From assembly GCA_964560325.1 (NCBI GenBank), contig CAZLLV010000186.1:1-12912 (forward strand): 12,912 bases of DNA. The letters are read 5' to 3'. Made by a program: the position numbers and the translations under genes. The first letter of the stretch is position 1, and every line of letters starts with the position of its first letter. A model generated the notes under the pieces. The model saw only the letters and a program-made list of their open reading frames with translations, ran no database searches and had not been told where the DNA came from. This stretch comes from CAZLLV01 sp964560325. GTDB lineage: Bacteria; Acidobacteriota; Thermoanaerobaculia; Multivoradales; DATKCC01. This document shows positions 1 to 6,761 of the stretch, piece after piece.

Positions 1-1210
1 GGTGGACGACCGCCAGGGCGGCGGCGGCTTCGCGGGGAACGTCGCGGGCCTCGAAGAGCGGTGGCAGGTCCGCGGCCAGCGCGCACGCGCGCTCGGGGTT
101 TCCCCCGTCGAGGTGGACGAGCGCGAGGTCGAGGGTGGCGAGCGCCGTGTCGTAGCCGATGGATTCGGCCACGAAGCCGTCGCGGGCCTGGGCGATCGCC
201 TCGGCCGCCAGCGCGTGGTTGCCCAGGTGGTGGTAGACGATTCCGCTGGTCCAGAGAAAGCGCAGCCGCTCCAGGCCCGGCGCCTTGCGGACGAGGCGGC
301 GCACCTTCGGTAGCAGCCTTCGCGCCTCCTCGGTGTGGCCGGACTCGGCGAGCCAGAGCACCCGCGACCGCTCGATCACCAGCTCCAGCGTCGGCTCGAG
401 GCGCCGGTCGATCTGCTCCACCGCCTTCTCCAACAGCGGGAGCGCTTCCTCCGTCCTGCCCTGCTCGTGGCGCAGCCGCCCGAGCTTCACCATCGCCCTC
501 CCCTGCATGTGCCAGTCGGCGTCCTCTTCGTACACCTCGATCACGCGCTCGAGCGTCTGCTCGGCCTCGTCGAAGCGTCGCTGGTCGATGAGGTACGAGG
601 CCTCCAGGTCGAGGAGGGCGATCTCGTCTTCGGGAGCGCCGGTGCCGTGGGCTAAGTGGTGGCGGGCGGTGCGGAAGGCTTCGGGGACGGCGCGGAGGTC
701 GGAGCGGATGCGGCGGCAGTTGGCGATGTACGACCAGGCTTGCGCCCGCAGGCAGTGGAGGACGGGCGACGGGGTGGGGTCGGCGGCGGCCGGCGCGGTG
801 GCCGGGGCGGGCGGCGGGGCGGCGTCCATCGCGTCGGCGACGGCGGCGGCGAGTTGGGCGAGGCTTTCGGCGTGGGCGGGGTCGTCCGACCAGGTGTGGC
901 GGCAGGTGTCGAGAAGGCGCTCGGCGACGGCGTAGGTCTGGAAGCGTGGGTGCTCGGCGACCAGGATGCGGCGGCGGGCGGGGGGATGGCGCAGGAGCTC
1001 GCGCTCGCGGGCGGGGGCTTCGGCGCGCTCGACGGCGAGAAGCCCTTCGCGGCGCAGCAGCTCGTTCTCGGCGCGGACGATCAGGTGGGTGTAGGCGGCG
1101 GGCGGGTGGTACGGCGCCTCGTCTTCGTGTGGGCGGTCGTGCGGGTCGCCCGGATCATGAGGGCCGCCCCGGCCTCCGGAGCCGCCCTTGCGGAAGCGGC
1201 CATTGCTCAC
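1..1210 (-). CDS. TPR-repeat protein, 3' end beyond window (partial)
   Basis: An open frame of 403 codons without a stop runs from a GTG at 1210 to the left edge, so the C-terminus is missing. The first ~40 residues are rich in Gly, Pro, Asp and His. A helical region follows, with a segment (ELLRHPPARRRILVAEHPRF) that I recall from a family of Acidobacteriota TPR proteins. From about residue 195 to the edge there are successive helix pairs of TPR type, for example QRRFDEAEQTLERVIEVY, EQGRTEEALPLLEKAVEQ and SGHTEEARRLLPKVRRLV. TPR arrays bind proteins; no enzymatic domain is visible. The start overlaps the stop of the sigma-like gene by four bases (GTGA), so the two are probably translationally coupled, and this protein may be the partner or effector of that one. 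An alternative ATG lies at residue 81, but it would discard the conserved N-terminal part. The partner role is inference. Confidence 0.75.
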   Translation of the reverse strand, partial: MSNGRFRKGGSGGRGGPHDPGDPHDRPHEDEAPYHPPAAYTHLIVRAENELLRREGLLAVERAEAPARERELLRHPPARRRILVAEHPRFQTYAVAERLLDTCRHTWSDDPAHAESLAQLAAAVADAMDAAPPPAPATAPAAADPTPSPVLHCLRAQAWSYIANCRRIRSDLRAVPEAFRTARHHLAHGTGAPEDEIALLDLEASYLIDQRRFDEAEQTLERVIEVYEEDADWHMQGRAMVKLGRLRHEQGRTEEALPLLEKAVEQIDRRLEPTLELVIERSRVLWLAESGHTEEARRLLPKVRRLVRKAPGLERLRFLWTSGIVYHHLGNHALAAEAIAQARDGFVAESIGYDTALATLDLALVHLDGGNPERACALAADLPPLFEARDVPREAAAALAVVH

Positions 1211-1575
1211 TCCGGGTCCTCCGCGCTGGTCTCGGAGGCGCCGGACTCGGTGGCGCTGGCTTCGGGGTCGATCTCCGCGTCCGGCTCGTGGCCGTTGCCT
1301 TCGGCGTCCAGCTCGGAGAGGCGTTGGCGGAGGAGGCGCTTGCGGTAGGCGAGGGCGCGGCGCTCGACGGAGCGGACGAGACGGGCGTCGCGGGCACCGA
1401 GGCTCGGGTGGTCGCGGTAGGCGACCTCCATCACGGCGTGGTTCAGGATCGTCTCGGCCTCCTCCGGCGGCACCTGGTACTGGTGCAGGATCGCCTGGAG
1501 GCGCGCGAGCGTCGCGGGCGACGGATCCGGCGGCGGATCGGACGGCGGGTCGGGTGGGTCGGGCGGCTTGGGCAT
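1207..1575 (-). CDS. Small sigma-70 region-2-like protein
   Basis: This 122-aa protein has a Pro/Asp-rich N-terminus (residues 1-20), a helical core (22-88) and an acidic Glu/Ala/Ser tail. The core, with QVPPEEAETILNHAVMEVAY followed by a basic RRALAYRKRLLRQRL stretch, resembles ECF sigma region 2, where the usual form is 'PPEDAEDLLQETLL...RRR'. No region 4 helix-turn-helix follows, so it is about half the usual ECF length (170-200 aa). It may be a specialised regulator or a decayed sigma factor. The ATG at 1575 is the first start after an in-frame TGA 18 bases upstream; a GAGG lies 7-8 bases before it. The gene is coupled by GTGA to the downstream TPR gene. The sigma relationship comes from pattern resemblance only and is not certain; a generic helical protein is the alternative. 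Confidence 0.6.
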   Translation of the reverse strand: MPKPPDPPDPPSDPPPDPSPATLARLQAILHQYQVPPEEAETILNHAVMEVAYRDHPSLGARDARLVRSVERRALAYRKRLLRQRLSELDAEGNGHEPDAEIDPEASATESGASETSAEDPE

Positions 1576-1730
1576 GGTGGCGCCTCGGCGTCAGAGAAGT
1601 TGACGAAATAACGCCTTCACGCTACCACATGACACCAAAGAGATACGTGATCCGGCTGGCTTCCTGCTCGACCGGTAATACTGGTTTCGCTCGCTCAGAG
1701 CCTGCAGCCGTGAGCAGGTCCTCGTCCCGG
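1576..1730. other. Intergenic gap, lower GC, promoter candidate region
   Basis: These 155 bases separate the MNT gene from the sigma-like gene, both on the minus strand. Base composition is clearly less GC-rich than in the flanking genes, which fits a promoter for the sigma-like/TPR pair. I found no convincing -35/-10 pair on the minus strand and no strong terminator. A weak 5-bp inverted repeat (CCTGC/GCAGG, about 1701-1718) sits just past the MNT stop but has no T-run. Confidence 0.4.
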
Positions 1731-2060
1731 TCAGGCGGCATAGACGAGCCGGGCGGTGCTCAGGATCTCCCGACGGCGGTTGGGATTCGGGCTCTCTTCG
1801 ACGGCGAGGCGCGTGACCAGGTCCACCGGGCGGTGGAGGAGCTGACCGAGCTCTTCCTCCATGCGGACGTGATCGAAGACGCTCCGTTCCGCCCCCGGTG
1901 CGAAGCGGGCTAGAAGGTCGATGTCGCTGTCCGTGCCGAAGTCGGGCCGCAGGGCGGAGCCGAAAATCGCCAACTCGGTGATCTGCCACTCGCGGCAGAA
2001 GGCCCGGATCTCGTCGCGGGGCCACTCGAACGGAAGATCGACCTGCGGCTCGTCCGTCAT
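1731..2060 (-). CDS. MNT-type nucleotidyltransferase domain protein
   Basis: This 109-aa protein is a minimal nucleotidyltransferase of the polymerase beta fold. The signature is plain: FGSALR at 33-38, then SDIDLL at 45-50, with a third acidic residue in PVDLV at 78-82. D46, D48 and D80 would bind the catalytic metals. In HEPN/MNT toxin-antitoxin pairs such proteins neutralise the HEPN RNase, in studied cases by AMPylating it. Here no HEPN gene is adjacent: the next minus-strand genes are an HNH protein upstream and a sigma-like gene downstream. It is therefore an orphan, or belongs to the stand-alone MNT proteins common in bacteria. The ATG at 2060 begins a protein of typical length, though the ribosome site before it is weak. 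The domain call is strong; the biological role is unknown. Confidence 0.85.
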   Translation of the reverse strand: MTDEPQVDLPFEWPRDEIRAFCREWQITELAIFGSALRPDFGTDSDIDLLARFAPGAERSVFDHVRMEEELGQLLHRPVDLVTRLAVEESPNPNRRREILSTARLVYAA

Positions 2061-2115
2061 GATGCAACTCTAGCAGTCCCGCACGAGACCTACTTCGACG
2101 GACCACGAGGGCCAG

Positions 2116-2562
2116 TCAGGGTGCCTCAGCCCTAGCGTCACGTCCGTTCGTGGGAGGGTGCCGGCCGAGGAGCATTTCCTCTGTTCGGACCACGATGATC
2201 AGAGGCCGGTTCATGTCGAGTGCTGCCAAAGTTGCCCGCGCTCGACCGCTCCGGGCCGCCAAGCGTATGCCCTGCCACTCGAAGTGCTCTTCCCAGCGGT
2301 CCCGACGCGGGTTGAAGAGAACATGCTCCTCCCCCGTCTCTGGATCGAAGGCGCCTAGGCGAGCGCCCTTGTGGAGGGAGCACGAGACACAGGCGAGCGC
2401 CAAGTTGTCGGCTCTCGTCCGCCCTCCCTCCTTCAGCGGGACGACATGATCGACGTGGAAGGTGGCTTCCTGCCCCTGCTGGGAGAGCTGGCAGTACTCG
2501 CAACGACCCTGCGCCCTGTCGATCACGACCCGGCGCAGGTGGGCGGGGATGTGGGAGCTCAA
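2116..2562 (-). CDS. HNH endonuclease family protein
   Basis: This 148-aa protein contains a zinc-supported HNH nuclease fold in residues 15-70: C21-x2-C24 (CEYC), the HVDH core at 36-39, N53, then C58-x2-C61 and HK at 64-65. All ligand and catalytic positions expected of the HNH (McrA-like) group are present, so the enzyme looks intact. The predicted activity is metal-dependent nucleic-acid cleavage; the substrate is not evident. The C-terminal half (75-148) has no recognised domain. The start is a TTG at 2562, nine bases after the stop of the upstream 73-aa gene. No in-frame ATG lies before the CEYC motif, so the TTG or a close GTG/TTG is required. The pair is presumably one transcript. Similar small-protein plus HNH pairs are, from memory, common on bacterial chromosomes, with unsettled function. 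Confidence 0.85.
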   Translation of the reverse strand: MSSHIPAHLRRVVIDRAQGRCEYCQLSQQGQEATFHVDHVVPLKEGGRTRADNLALACVSCSLHKGARLGAFDPETGEEHVLFNPRRDRWEEHFEWQGIRLAARSGRARATLAALDMNRPLIIVVRTEEMLLGRHPPTNGRDARAEAP

Positions 2563-2571
2563 ACCGGCGGG

Positions 2572-2793
2572 TCAGCCCCGTTGGGCTCGCAGACGCAAGA
2601 GCGAGAGCAGCTCGGAGAGAGCGACCAGGCCCTCGGCTTCCCGCCGCTGTTCCGGAGTCAGCTCGTCGCCGCGATCCTGGCGATCGAGTAGTTCCTGGAG
2701 ACGTTCGTCCACGCCCGGCGGCAGGTGGAGACGCGCGAGATCGTCGGGTAGGTCGAGAGCGAGTGTGATCGGCTGCGACATGACCGATTTCAT
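2572..2793 (-). CDS. Small conserved protein paired with HNH gene
   Basis: This 73-aa protein opens with MSQPITLALDLPDDL in the shorter reading, or with four extra residues when the ATG at 2793 is used; I prefer 2793 because a GGAG lies ten bases upstream. The ATG at 2781 is the alternative, and a TAGAAT at 2797-2792 could then act as a -10 for a nearly leaderless transcript. The sequence is a short beta-like start (ITLALDLP) followed by charged helices rich in Leu, Glu and Arg, including LTPEQRREAEGLVALSELL. It has no catalytic motif and no DNA-binding helix-turn-helix that I can see. Its size, position directly before a nuclease and short gap suggest an accessory or antitoxin-like partner of the HNH protein. 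That is inference from context only. Confidence 0.65.
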   Translation of the reverse strand: MKSVMSQPITLALDLPDDLARLHLPPGVDERLQELLDRQDRGDELTPEQRREAEGLVALSELLSLLRLRAQRG

Positions 2794-2853
2794 TCTACAA
2801 CGACTCCGCCCCGCCCCCTCCCGAGACGCCTCACCACCGCGCCGCCGGATGCC

Positions 2854-2882
2854 TTGACACCTCCCCACCCCGTCGCTATCCT
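2854..2882 (+). promoter_or_regulatory. Sigma-70-type promoter of the act-like operon
   Basis: TTGACA at 2854-2859 matches the -35 consensus exactly. After a 17-base spacer, TATCCT at 2877-2882 matches four of six bases of the -10 consensus. In such GC-rich DNA this pair, with optimal spacing and pointing at the first gene of the operon, is unlikely to be chance. The predicted transcription start is near 2889, giving a leader of about 110 bases before the GTG at 2998. Confidence 0.65.
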
Positions 2883-2885
2883 CCG

Positions 2886-2901
2886 ACCCGCTCAATCGGG
2901 T
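2886..2901. promoter_or_regulatory. Inverted repeat at predicted transcription start
   Basis: ACCCG (2886-2890) and CGGGT (2897-2901) are perfect inverted arms around six bases (CTCAAT). The repeat spans the predicted +1 of the operon promoter. It could be an operator for a dimeric regulator or a small hairpin at the 5' end of the mRNA. The arms are short, so chance is possible. Confidence 0.3.
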
Positions 2902-2931
2902 GTCCAGCAGTCGATCTCTGAAACTCCAGGT

Positions 2932-2970
2932 GGGGCCGGGCGTGCGTCTTCGGGCGCGGTGCGGTGCCCC
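2932..2970 (+). promoter_or_regulatory. mRNA leader hairpin with UUCG tetraloop
   Basis: In the untranslated leader, GCGTC (2944-2948) pairs with GGCGC (2953-2957), including one G-U pair, around a TTCG loop closed by C-G. This is the very stable cUUCGg tetraloop. Outer arms GGGGC (2932-2936) and GCCCC (2966-2970) can enclose it. It is not followed by a T-run, so it is not an intrinsic terminator. It may stabilise the 5' end or shape access to the ribosome site GGAAG at 2986-2990. Confidence 0.35.
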
Positions 2971-2997
2971 CCTCAGGACTGAATCGGAAGCCAAGTC

Positions 2998-3645
2998 GTG
3001 GCTCAGATCTTCCCGGAGAAGGCGAATCGTGTTCCGCTGCTCCTTCTGGTGGCGGTGGTGGTGGGTGGTGGGCTCGTGACGCTCGCCGCCTGGTACTACT
3101 TTTCGCCCGAGTACACCGACGTGGGCTACATGCCCGAGCAGCCGGTGCCGTACAGCCACGCCCAGCACGTGACCGAGCTGGGGCTCGACTGCCGCTACTG
3201 CCACTCGCAGGTCGAGACCTCGCCGGTCGCCTCGGTGCCGCCGACGCAGGTCTGCATGAACTGCCACCAGCTCGTCGGCCGCGATCTCGACACGCTCGAG
3301 CCGATCCGCCAGAGCGCCGCGACCGGCGAGCCGATGCGCTGGGTGCGCATCCACGACCTGCCGGAGTACGCCTACTTCGACCACAGCCGCCACGTGAAGG
3401 CGGGGGTCGGCTGCTCGTCGTGCCACGGCGACGTGGCCTCCATGGTCGTGGTCCAGCAGGTGGAGCCGCTGTCGATGGCCTGGTGCCTGGAGTGCCACCG
3501 CGACCCGACGCCGCACCTGCGGCCGTTCGACCAGATCACCAACACGGCCTGGGCGCCGCCGGAGGACCAGCGCGAGCGCGGCGCCGTCTACGCGGAGGAG
3601 CGGGGGATCGCGCCTCCGGTCGCCTGCACGGGGTGCCACCGATGA
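2998..3645 (+). CDS. actA: Alternative Complex III subunit ActA, pentaheme cytochrome c
   Basis: This 215-aa protein has one N-terminal membrane helix (about 13-34) and then a periplasmic domain with five CXXCH heme c sites: CRYCH 65-69, CMNCH 86-90, CSSCH 139-143, CLECH 163-167 and CTGCH 210-214. The opening AQIFP, the segment QPVPYSHAQHV and the RIHDLPEYAYFDHS stretch match the ActA family, whose described members are pentaheme proteins of about this length. In Alternative Complex III, ActA passes electrons between the Fe-S/membrane part and the periplasm. The start is GTG at 2998: an in-frame TGA lies at 2980-2982, no other start lies between, and GGAAG sits seven bases upstream. The stop overlaps the actB start (ATGA), so the last heme site ends almost at the C-terminus. 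It is the first gene of the operon, behind a strong-looking promoter. Confidence 0.93.
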   Translation: MAQIFPEKANRVPLLLLVAVVVGGGLVTLAAWYYFSPEYTDVGYMPEQPVPYSHAQHVTELGLDCRYCHSQVETSPVASVPPTQVCMNCHQLVGRDLDTLEPIRQSAATGEPMRWVRIHDLPEYAYFDHSRHVKAGVGCSSCHGDVASMVVVQQVEPLSMAWCLECHRDPTPHLRPFDQITNTAWAPPEDQRERGAVYAEERGIAPPVACTGCHR

Positions 3646-6600
3646 GCGCCGAGCACCAGGATCGCCAGGATCGCGAAACCCGCCGCTACTGGCGAAGCGT
3701 CGACCGGCTGCTCGAGTCGCCGGGCGTGGACGAGGAGCTGCGGGCCGAGTTCCCCAGGGGTGCGGACAGCCCGCCGGACGGCTTCTCCCGCCGCACCATG
3801 CTCGGCCTGATGGGTGCCTCGTTCGGCCTTGCCGGGCTCGCCGGCTGCCGGCGGCCGGAGGAGGCGATCGTCCCGTACGTGAACGCCCCGCCGGACGTGG
3901 TGCCGGGAGTCGCCAGCGCGTACGCCACCACCATGCCGCTCGGCACGAACGCCTACGGCGTGGTGGTCGAGAGCCACGAGGGGCGGCCGACCAAGATCGA
4001 GGGCAACGCCCTCCACCCGTCGTCGCTCGGCGCCGCGTCGTCCTGGATGCAGGCCGCGACGCTCGACCTCTACGACCCGGATCGCGGCCGCTCACCGATC
4101 CATCGAGGCGGCGCCGCCGGTCACGGCGAGGTGGAGGAGCACGAGAATGGCAACGGCGCGGCGGGGGCCGAGGCGGCGAGCTGGGAGGACGTGCAGGCGG
4201 TCTTCGACCGGATCGCGGTGGAGAGCCCGAGCGGCGAGGGCGTGGCCGTCCTGTCCGAGGCGTTCTCCTCCCCCACCCTCGCCCGGCTCGCGCGCCGCGT
4301 TCGCCAGCGCTTCCCGCAGTCCCGCTTCGTGGTCTGGGACCCGGCGGGCGACGGCAACGTGTTCGAGGGCCTGCGCCAGGCGACCGGTTCGGCGCAGCGG
4401 CCGGTCTACGACTACTCCCGCGCGGACGTGATCGTCGCGCTCGACGCCGACCCGCTCCTGACCGAGGGCGACTCGCTCGCCGCCGCGCGCGGCTTCGCCC
4501 GGGGGCGCAAGCCCTCGCCCGAGCGCACGCCGAGCCGGACCGACCAGAACGGCGAAGACGCGCGGATGAACCGCCTCTACGCGGTCGAGAGCACGATGAC
4601 GGTGACCGGCGCCAACTCCGACCACCGGGTGCGGCTGCCGAGCTCCCAGATCGGCGCCTTCGCCGAGCGGATCGCCCGCCGGGTGGGCGCGGGCGGCGGA
4701 GCGGGCGAGCTCTCGGGCGAGCTGCCGGCGGAGGCGGTCTCCCGCGCCGCGCTGATCGCGGACGACCTGCGTAGCGCCGGTGCGCGCGCTCTCGTCGTCG
4801 CCGGCCGGCGCCAGCCACCGGAGGTCCACGCCCTCGTCCACCGGATCAACCAGGCGCTCGGCGCGATCGGCACGACGGTGACTTTGCGCGACCTCGGCGA
4901 TGTGGGCTGGGGGCGCATCGGCGAGCTCTACTCGCTGACCCGCGAGATGGTGAACGGCCGGGTGGAGACGCTGGTGATCCTGGGCGGAAACCCGACCTAC
5001 GACGCGCCGGCCGCCGTGCCGTTCGCCGCCGCCATGGGCCGCGTCGGCACCGTGGTCCACCTCGCCCCGCGCCCGAACGAGACCTCGGCGCACGCCGGCT
5101 GGTACCTGCCGCAGAGCCACTTCCTCGAGTCGTGGGGCGACGCCCGCGCGGCCGACGGCACGACCAGCGTGATCCAGCCGCTGATCGCGCCGCTGTTCGC
5201 GTCGAAGAGCTCCGCCGAGGTGCTGGCGATGCTCGCCGGCGCCGGCGCGAACGGATCGGGAGAATCGGGGCCGGCGGACGGCTACTCGCTGGTGCGCGAG
5301 ACCTGGGGAGCGACCTCGGAGGACGCGGTCGCGGCCGGGTCGCCCTGGCAGCGCCTGCTCCACGACGGCGTGGCGCCGGAGGGCTCCGGCCCCGCGCCGG
5401 TCCGCCTCCCCCGCCCGCCCGCGGCCCGGCAGCTCGAGGACACCGAGCCCGTCGCCAACGGCAGCGACACGCTGGAGCTGACCTTCCTCGTCTCCCCCTC
5501 GGTCTACGACGGCCGCTTCGCGAACAACGCCTGGCTCCAGGAGGAGCCCGATCCGATCACCCGCATCACCTGGACGAACGTCGCGATGCTGTCGCCCGCG
5601 ACCGCCGAGGCGCTCGGCGTGCGCGACGGCGACCGGCTGCGGCTGACGGTGGCGGGCGAGGGTGACGGCGAGGACGCGGCGAGCGTGGAGGCGCCGGTCT
5701 ACGTAGCTCCCGGCCAGGCGGACGGCACGGTCGCGCTCGAGCTCGGCTACGGGCAGAAGGCGGCCGGCCGGGTGGCGAAGGGGCGCGGGGTGAACGCCTA
5801 CCCGCTCCGGGGTGTGCAGCCCGGCTGGTGGCGCACCGTGAAGGTGGCTCCCGCCGGCGGCCGCGACGATCTCGCCCAGACGCAGGAGCACTGGAGCATG
5901 GAGGGGCGGCACCTGGTGCGCGAGGCGAGCCTCGAAGAGTTCCGGGAGCACCCGGAGTTCGCGGGGCACGTGCACGGGCCGCCGCTCGAGAGTCTCTGGC
6001 AGGAGCCGAACCCGGAGGGCGGCTACCAGTGGGGGATGACGGTCGATCTTTCGACCTGCATCGGCTGCAACGCCTGCGTGACCGCCTGCCAGTCGGAGAA
6101 CAACGTCCCGGTGGTCGGGCCGGAGCAGGTGGCGAAGGGGCGGGAGATGCTCTGGCTGCGGGTCGACCGCTACTTCGAGGGGGACGCGGCGCACCCGCAC
6201 ACGGTCTTCCAGCCGGTGCCCTGCATGCACTGCGAGAACGCCCCCTGCGAGCAGGTCTGCCCGGTCGCGGCGACGGTCCACGACGACGAGGGCCTGAACG
6301 CGATGGTCTACAACCGGTGCATCGGCACCCGGTACTGCTCGAACAACTGTCCGTACAAGGTCCGGCGCTTCAACTTCTTCAACTACACGAAGGACACGCC
6401 GGAGCTGGTGCAACTCGGGATGAACCCGGACGTGACGGTGCGCTCGCGCGGCGTGATGGAGAAGTGCTCGTACTGCGTGCAGCGGATCGACGAGGCGAAG
6501 CGGGTGGCCAAGCTCGAGGACCGGCGGGTGCGCGACGGAGAGGTCCGGCCCGCCTGCCAGCAGACCTGCCCGGCGGAGGCGATCACGTTCGGGAACATCA

Positions 6601-6761
6601 ACGACGCCGACAGCGCGGTGTCGCAGGCGAAGCGGGACCCGCGCGGCTACGCGCTCCTGGCGGAGCTCAACAACCAGCCGCGCACGACCTACCTGGCCAA
6701 GATCCGCAACCCGAACCCGGCGTGGGTGGACGGTGCGGCGGCCGCGGAGGCGCACGCGTGA
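3642..6761 (+). CDS. actB: Alternative Complex III subunit ActB (molybdopterin-like plus Fe-S fusion)
   Basis: This 1039-aa periplasmic protein carries a Tat signal (SRRTMLGLMG, residues 49-58) after an ActB-type leader. An oxidoreductase domain of molybdopterin type (about 70-780) includes ESHEGRPTKIEGN and LDLYDPDR, as in ActB. The C-terminal Fe-S domain (about 795-1035) has Cys groups C806/809/812/816, C861/864/869/873, C893/899/903, C942/945 and C972/976. In the third group T896 (CIGTRYC) replaces a Cys, as usual in ActB, where three [4Fe-4S] and one [3Fe-4S] cluster are known. In characterised complexes the large domain holds no molybdenum cofactor, so it is probably structural here too. 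The role is electron transfer between the membrane subunit and ActA/ActE cytochromes. An upstream in-frame ATG at 2964 is rejected because it would overlap all of actA. The start is ATG at 3642, coupled to actA. Confidence 0.93.
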   Translation: MSAEHQDRQDRETRRYWRSVDRLLESPGVDEELRAEFPRGADSPPDGFSRRTMLGLMGASFGLAGLAGCRRPEEAIVPYVNAPPDVVPGVASAYATTMPLGTNAYGVVVESHEGRPTKIEGNALHPSSLGAASSWMQAATLDLYDPDRGRSPIHRGGAAGHGEVEEHENGNGAAGAEAASWEDVQAVFDRIAVESPSGEGVAVLSEAFSSPTLARLARRVRQRFPQSRFVVWDPAGDGNVFEGLRQATGSAQRPVYDYSRADVIVALDADPLLTEGDSLAAARGFARGRKPSPERTPSRTDQNGEDARMNRLYAVESTMTVTGANSDHRVRLPSSQIGAFAERIARRVGAGGGAGELSGELPAEAVSRAALIADDLRSAGARALVVAGRRQPPEVHALVHRINQALGAIGTTVTLRDLGDVGWGRIGELYSLTREMVNGRVETLVILGGNPTYDAPAAVPFAAAMGRVGTVVHLAPRPNETSAHAGWYLPQSHFLESWGDARAADGTTSVIQPLIAPLFASKSSAEVLAMLAGAGANGSGESGPADGYSLVRETWGATSEDAVAAGSPWQRLLHDGVAPEGSGPAPVRLPRPPAARQLEDTEPVANGSDTLELTFLVSPSVYDGRFANNAWLQEEPDPITRITWTNVAMLSPATAEALGVRDGDRLRLTVAGEGDGEDAASVEAPVYVAPGQADGTVALELGYGQKAAGRVAKGRGVNAYPLRGVQPGWWRTVKVAPAGGRDDLAQTQEHWSMEGRHLVREASLEEFREHPEFAGHVHGPPLESLWQEPNPEGGYQWGMTVDLSTCIGCNACVTACQSENNVPVVGPEQVAKGREMLWLRVDRYFEGDAAHPHTVFQPVPCMHCENAPCEQVCPVAATVHDDEGLNAMVYNRCIGTRYCSNNCPYKVRRFNFFNYTKDTPELVQLGMNPDVTVRSRGVMEKCSYCVQRIDEAKRVAKLEDRRVRDGEVRPACQQTCPAEAITFGNINDADSAVSQAKRDPRGYALLAELNNQPRTTYLAKIRNPNPAWVDGAAAAEAHA

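Noticed and set aside
1..1913. Several plus-strand frames across the left end
   Set aside because: All are repetitive Arg/Ala/Gly-rich shadows of the minus-strand TPR, sigma-like and MNT genes.
1591..2106. 171-codon minus-strand frame overlapping the MNT gene
   Set aside because: Different frame from the clear MNT protein, rich in Arg/Ser/Pro, no motif.
2107..2133. Possible terminator after the HNH gene
   Set aside because: AGGGC/GCCCT arms are five bases with a ~17-base loop and no T-run on either strand.
2964..3641. Upstream extension of actB to an ATG at 2964
   Set aside because: It would overlap the whole of actA in another frame and place ~226 low-complexity residues before the Tat signal. 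ATG 3642 gives the expected ActB N-terminus.
2572..4818. Long minus-strand frame extending upstream of the 73-aa gene across the promoter and actA
   Set aside because: Only its last ~73 codons look like protein; the rest is Arg/Pro-rich and antisense to actA and actB. Cut back to the start at 2793.
4092..6755. 887-codon open frame on the minus strand antisense to actB
   Set aside because: It is low-complexity in Arg, Ala, Val, Gly and His with no motif, and lies wholly opposite a certain actB. High GC at third positions removes antisense stops.
3642..6761. Nitrite oxidoreductase or another catalytic molybdenum enzyme
   Set aside because: The EB_dh and bd-like neighbours suggested this, but the N-terminus, Tat position and CIGTRYC cluster are those of ActB, whose studied members hold no molybdenum cofactor.
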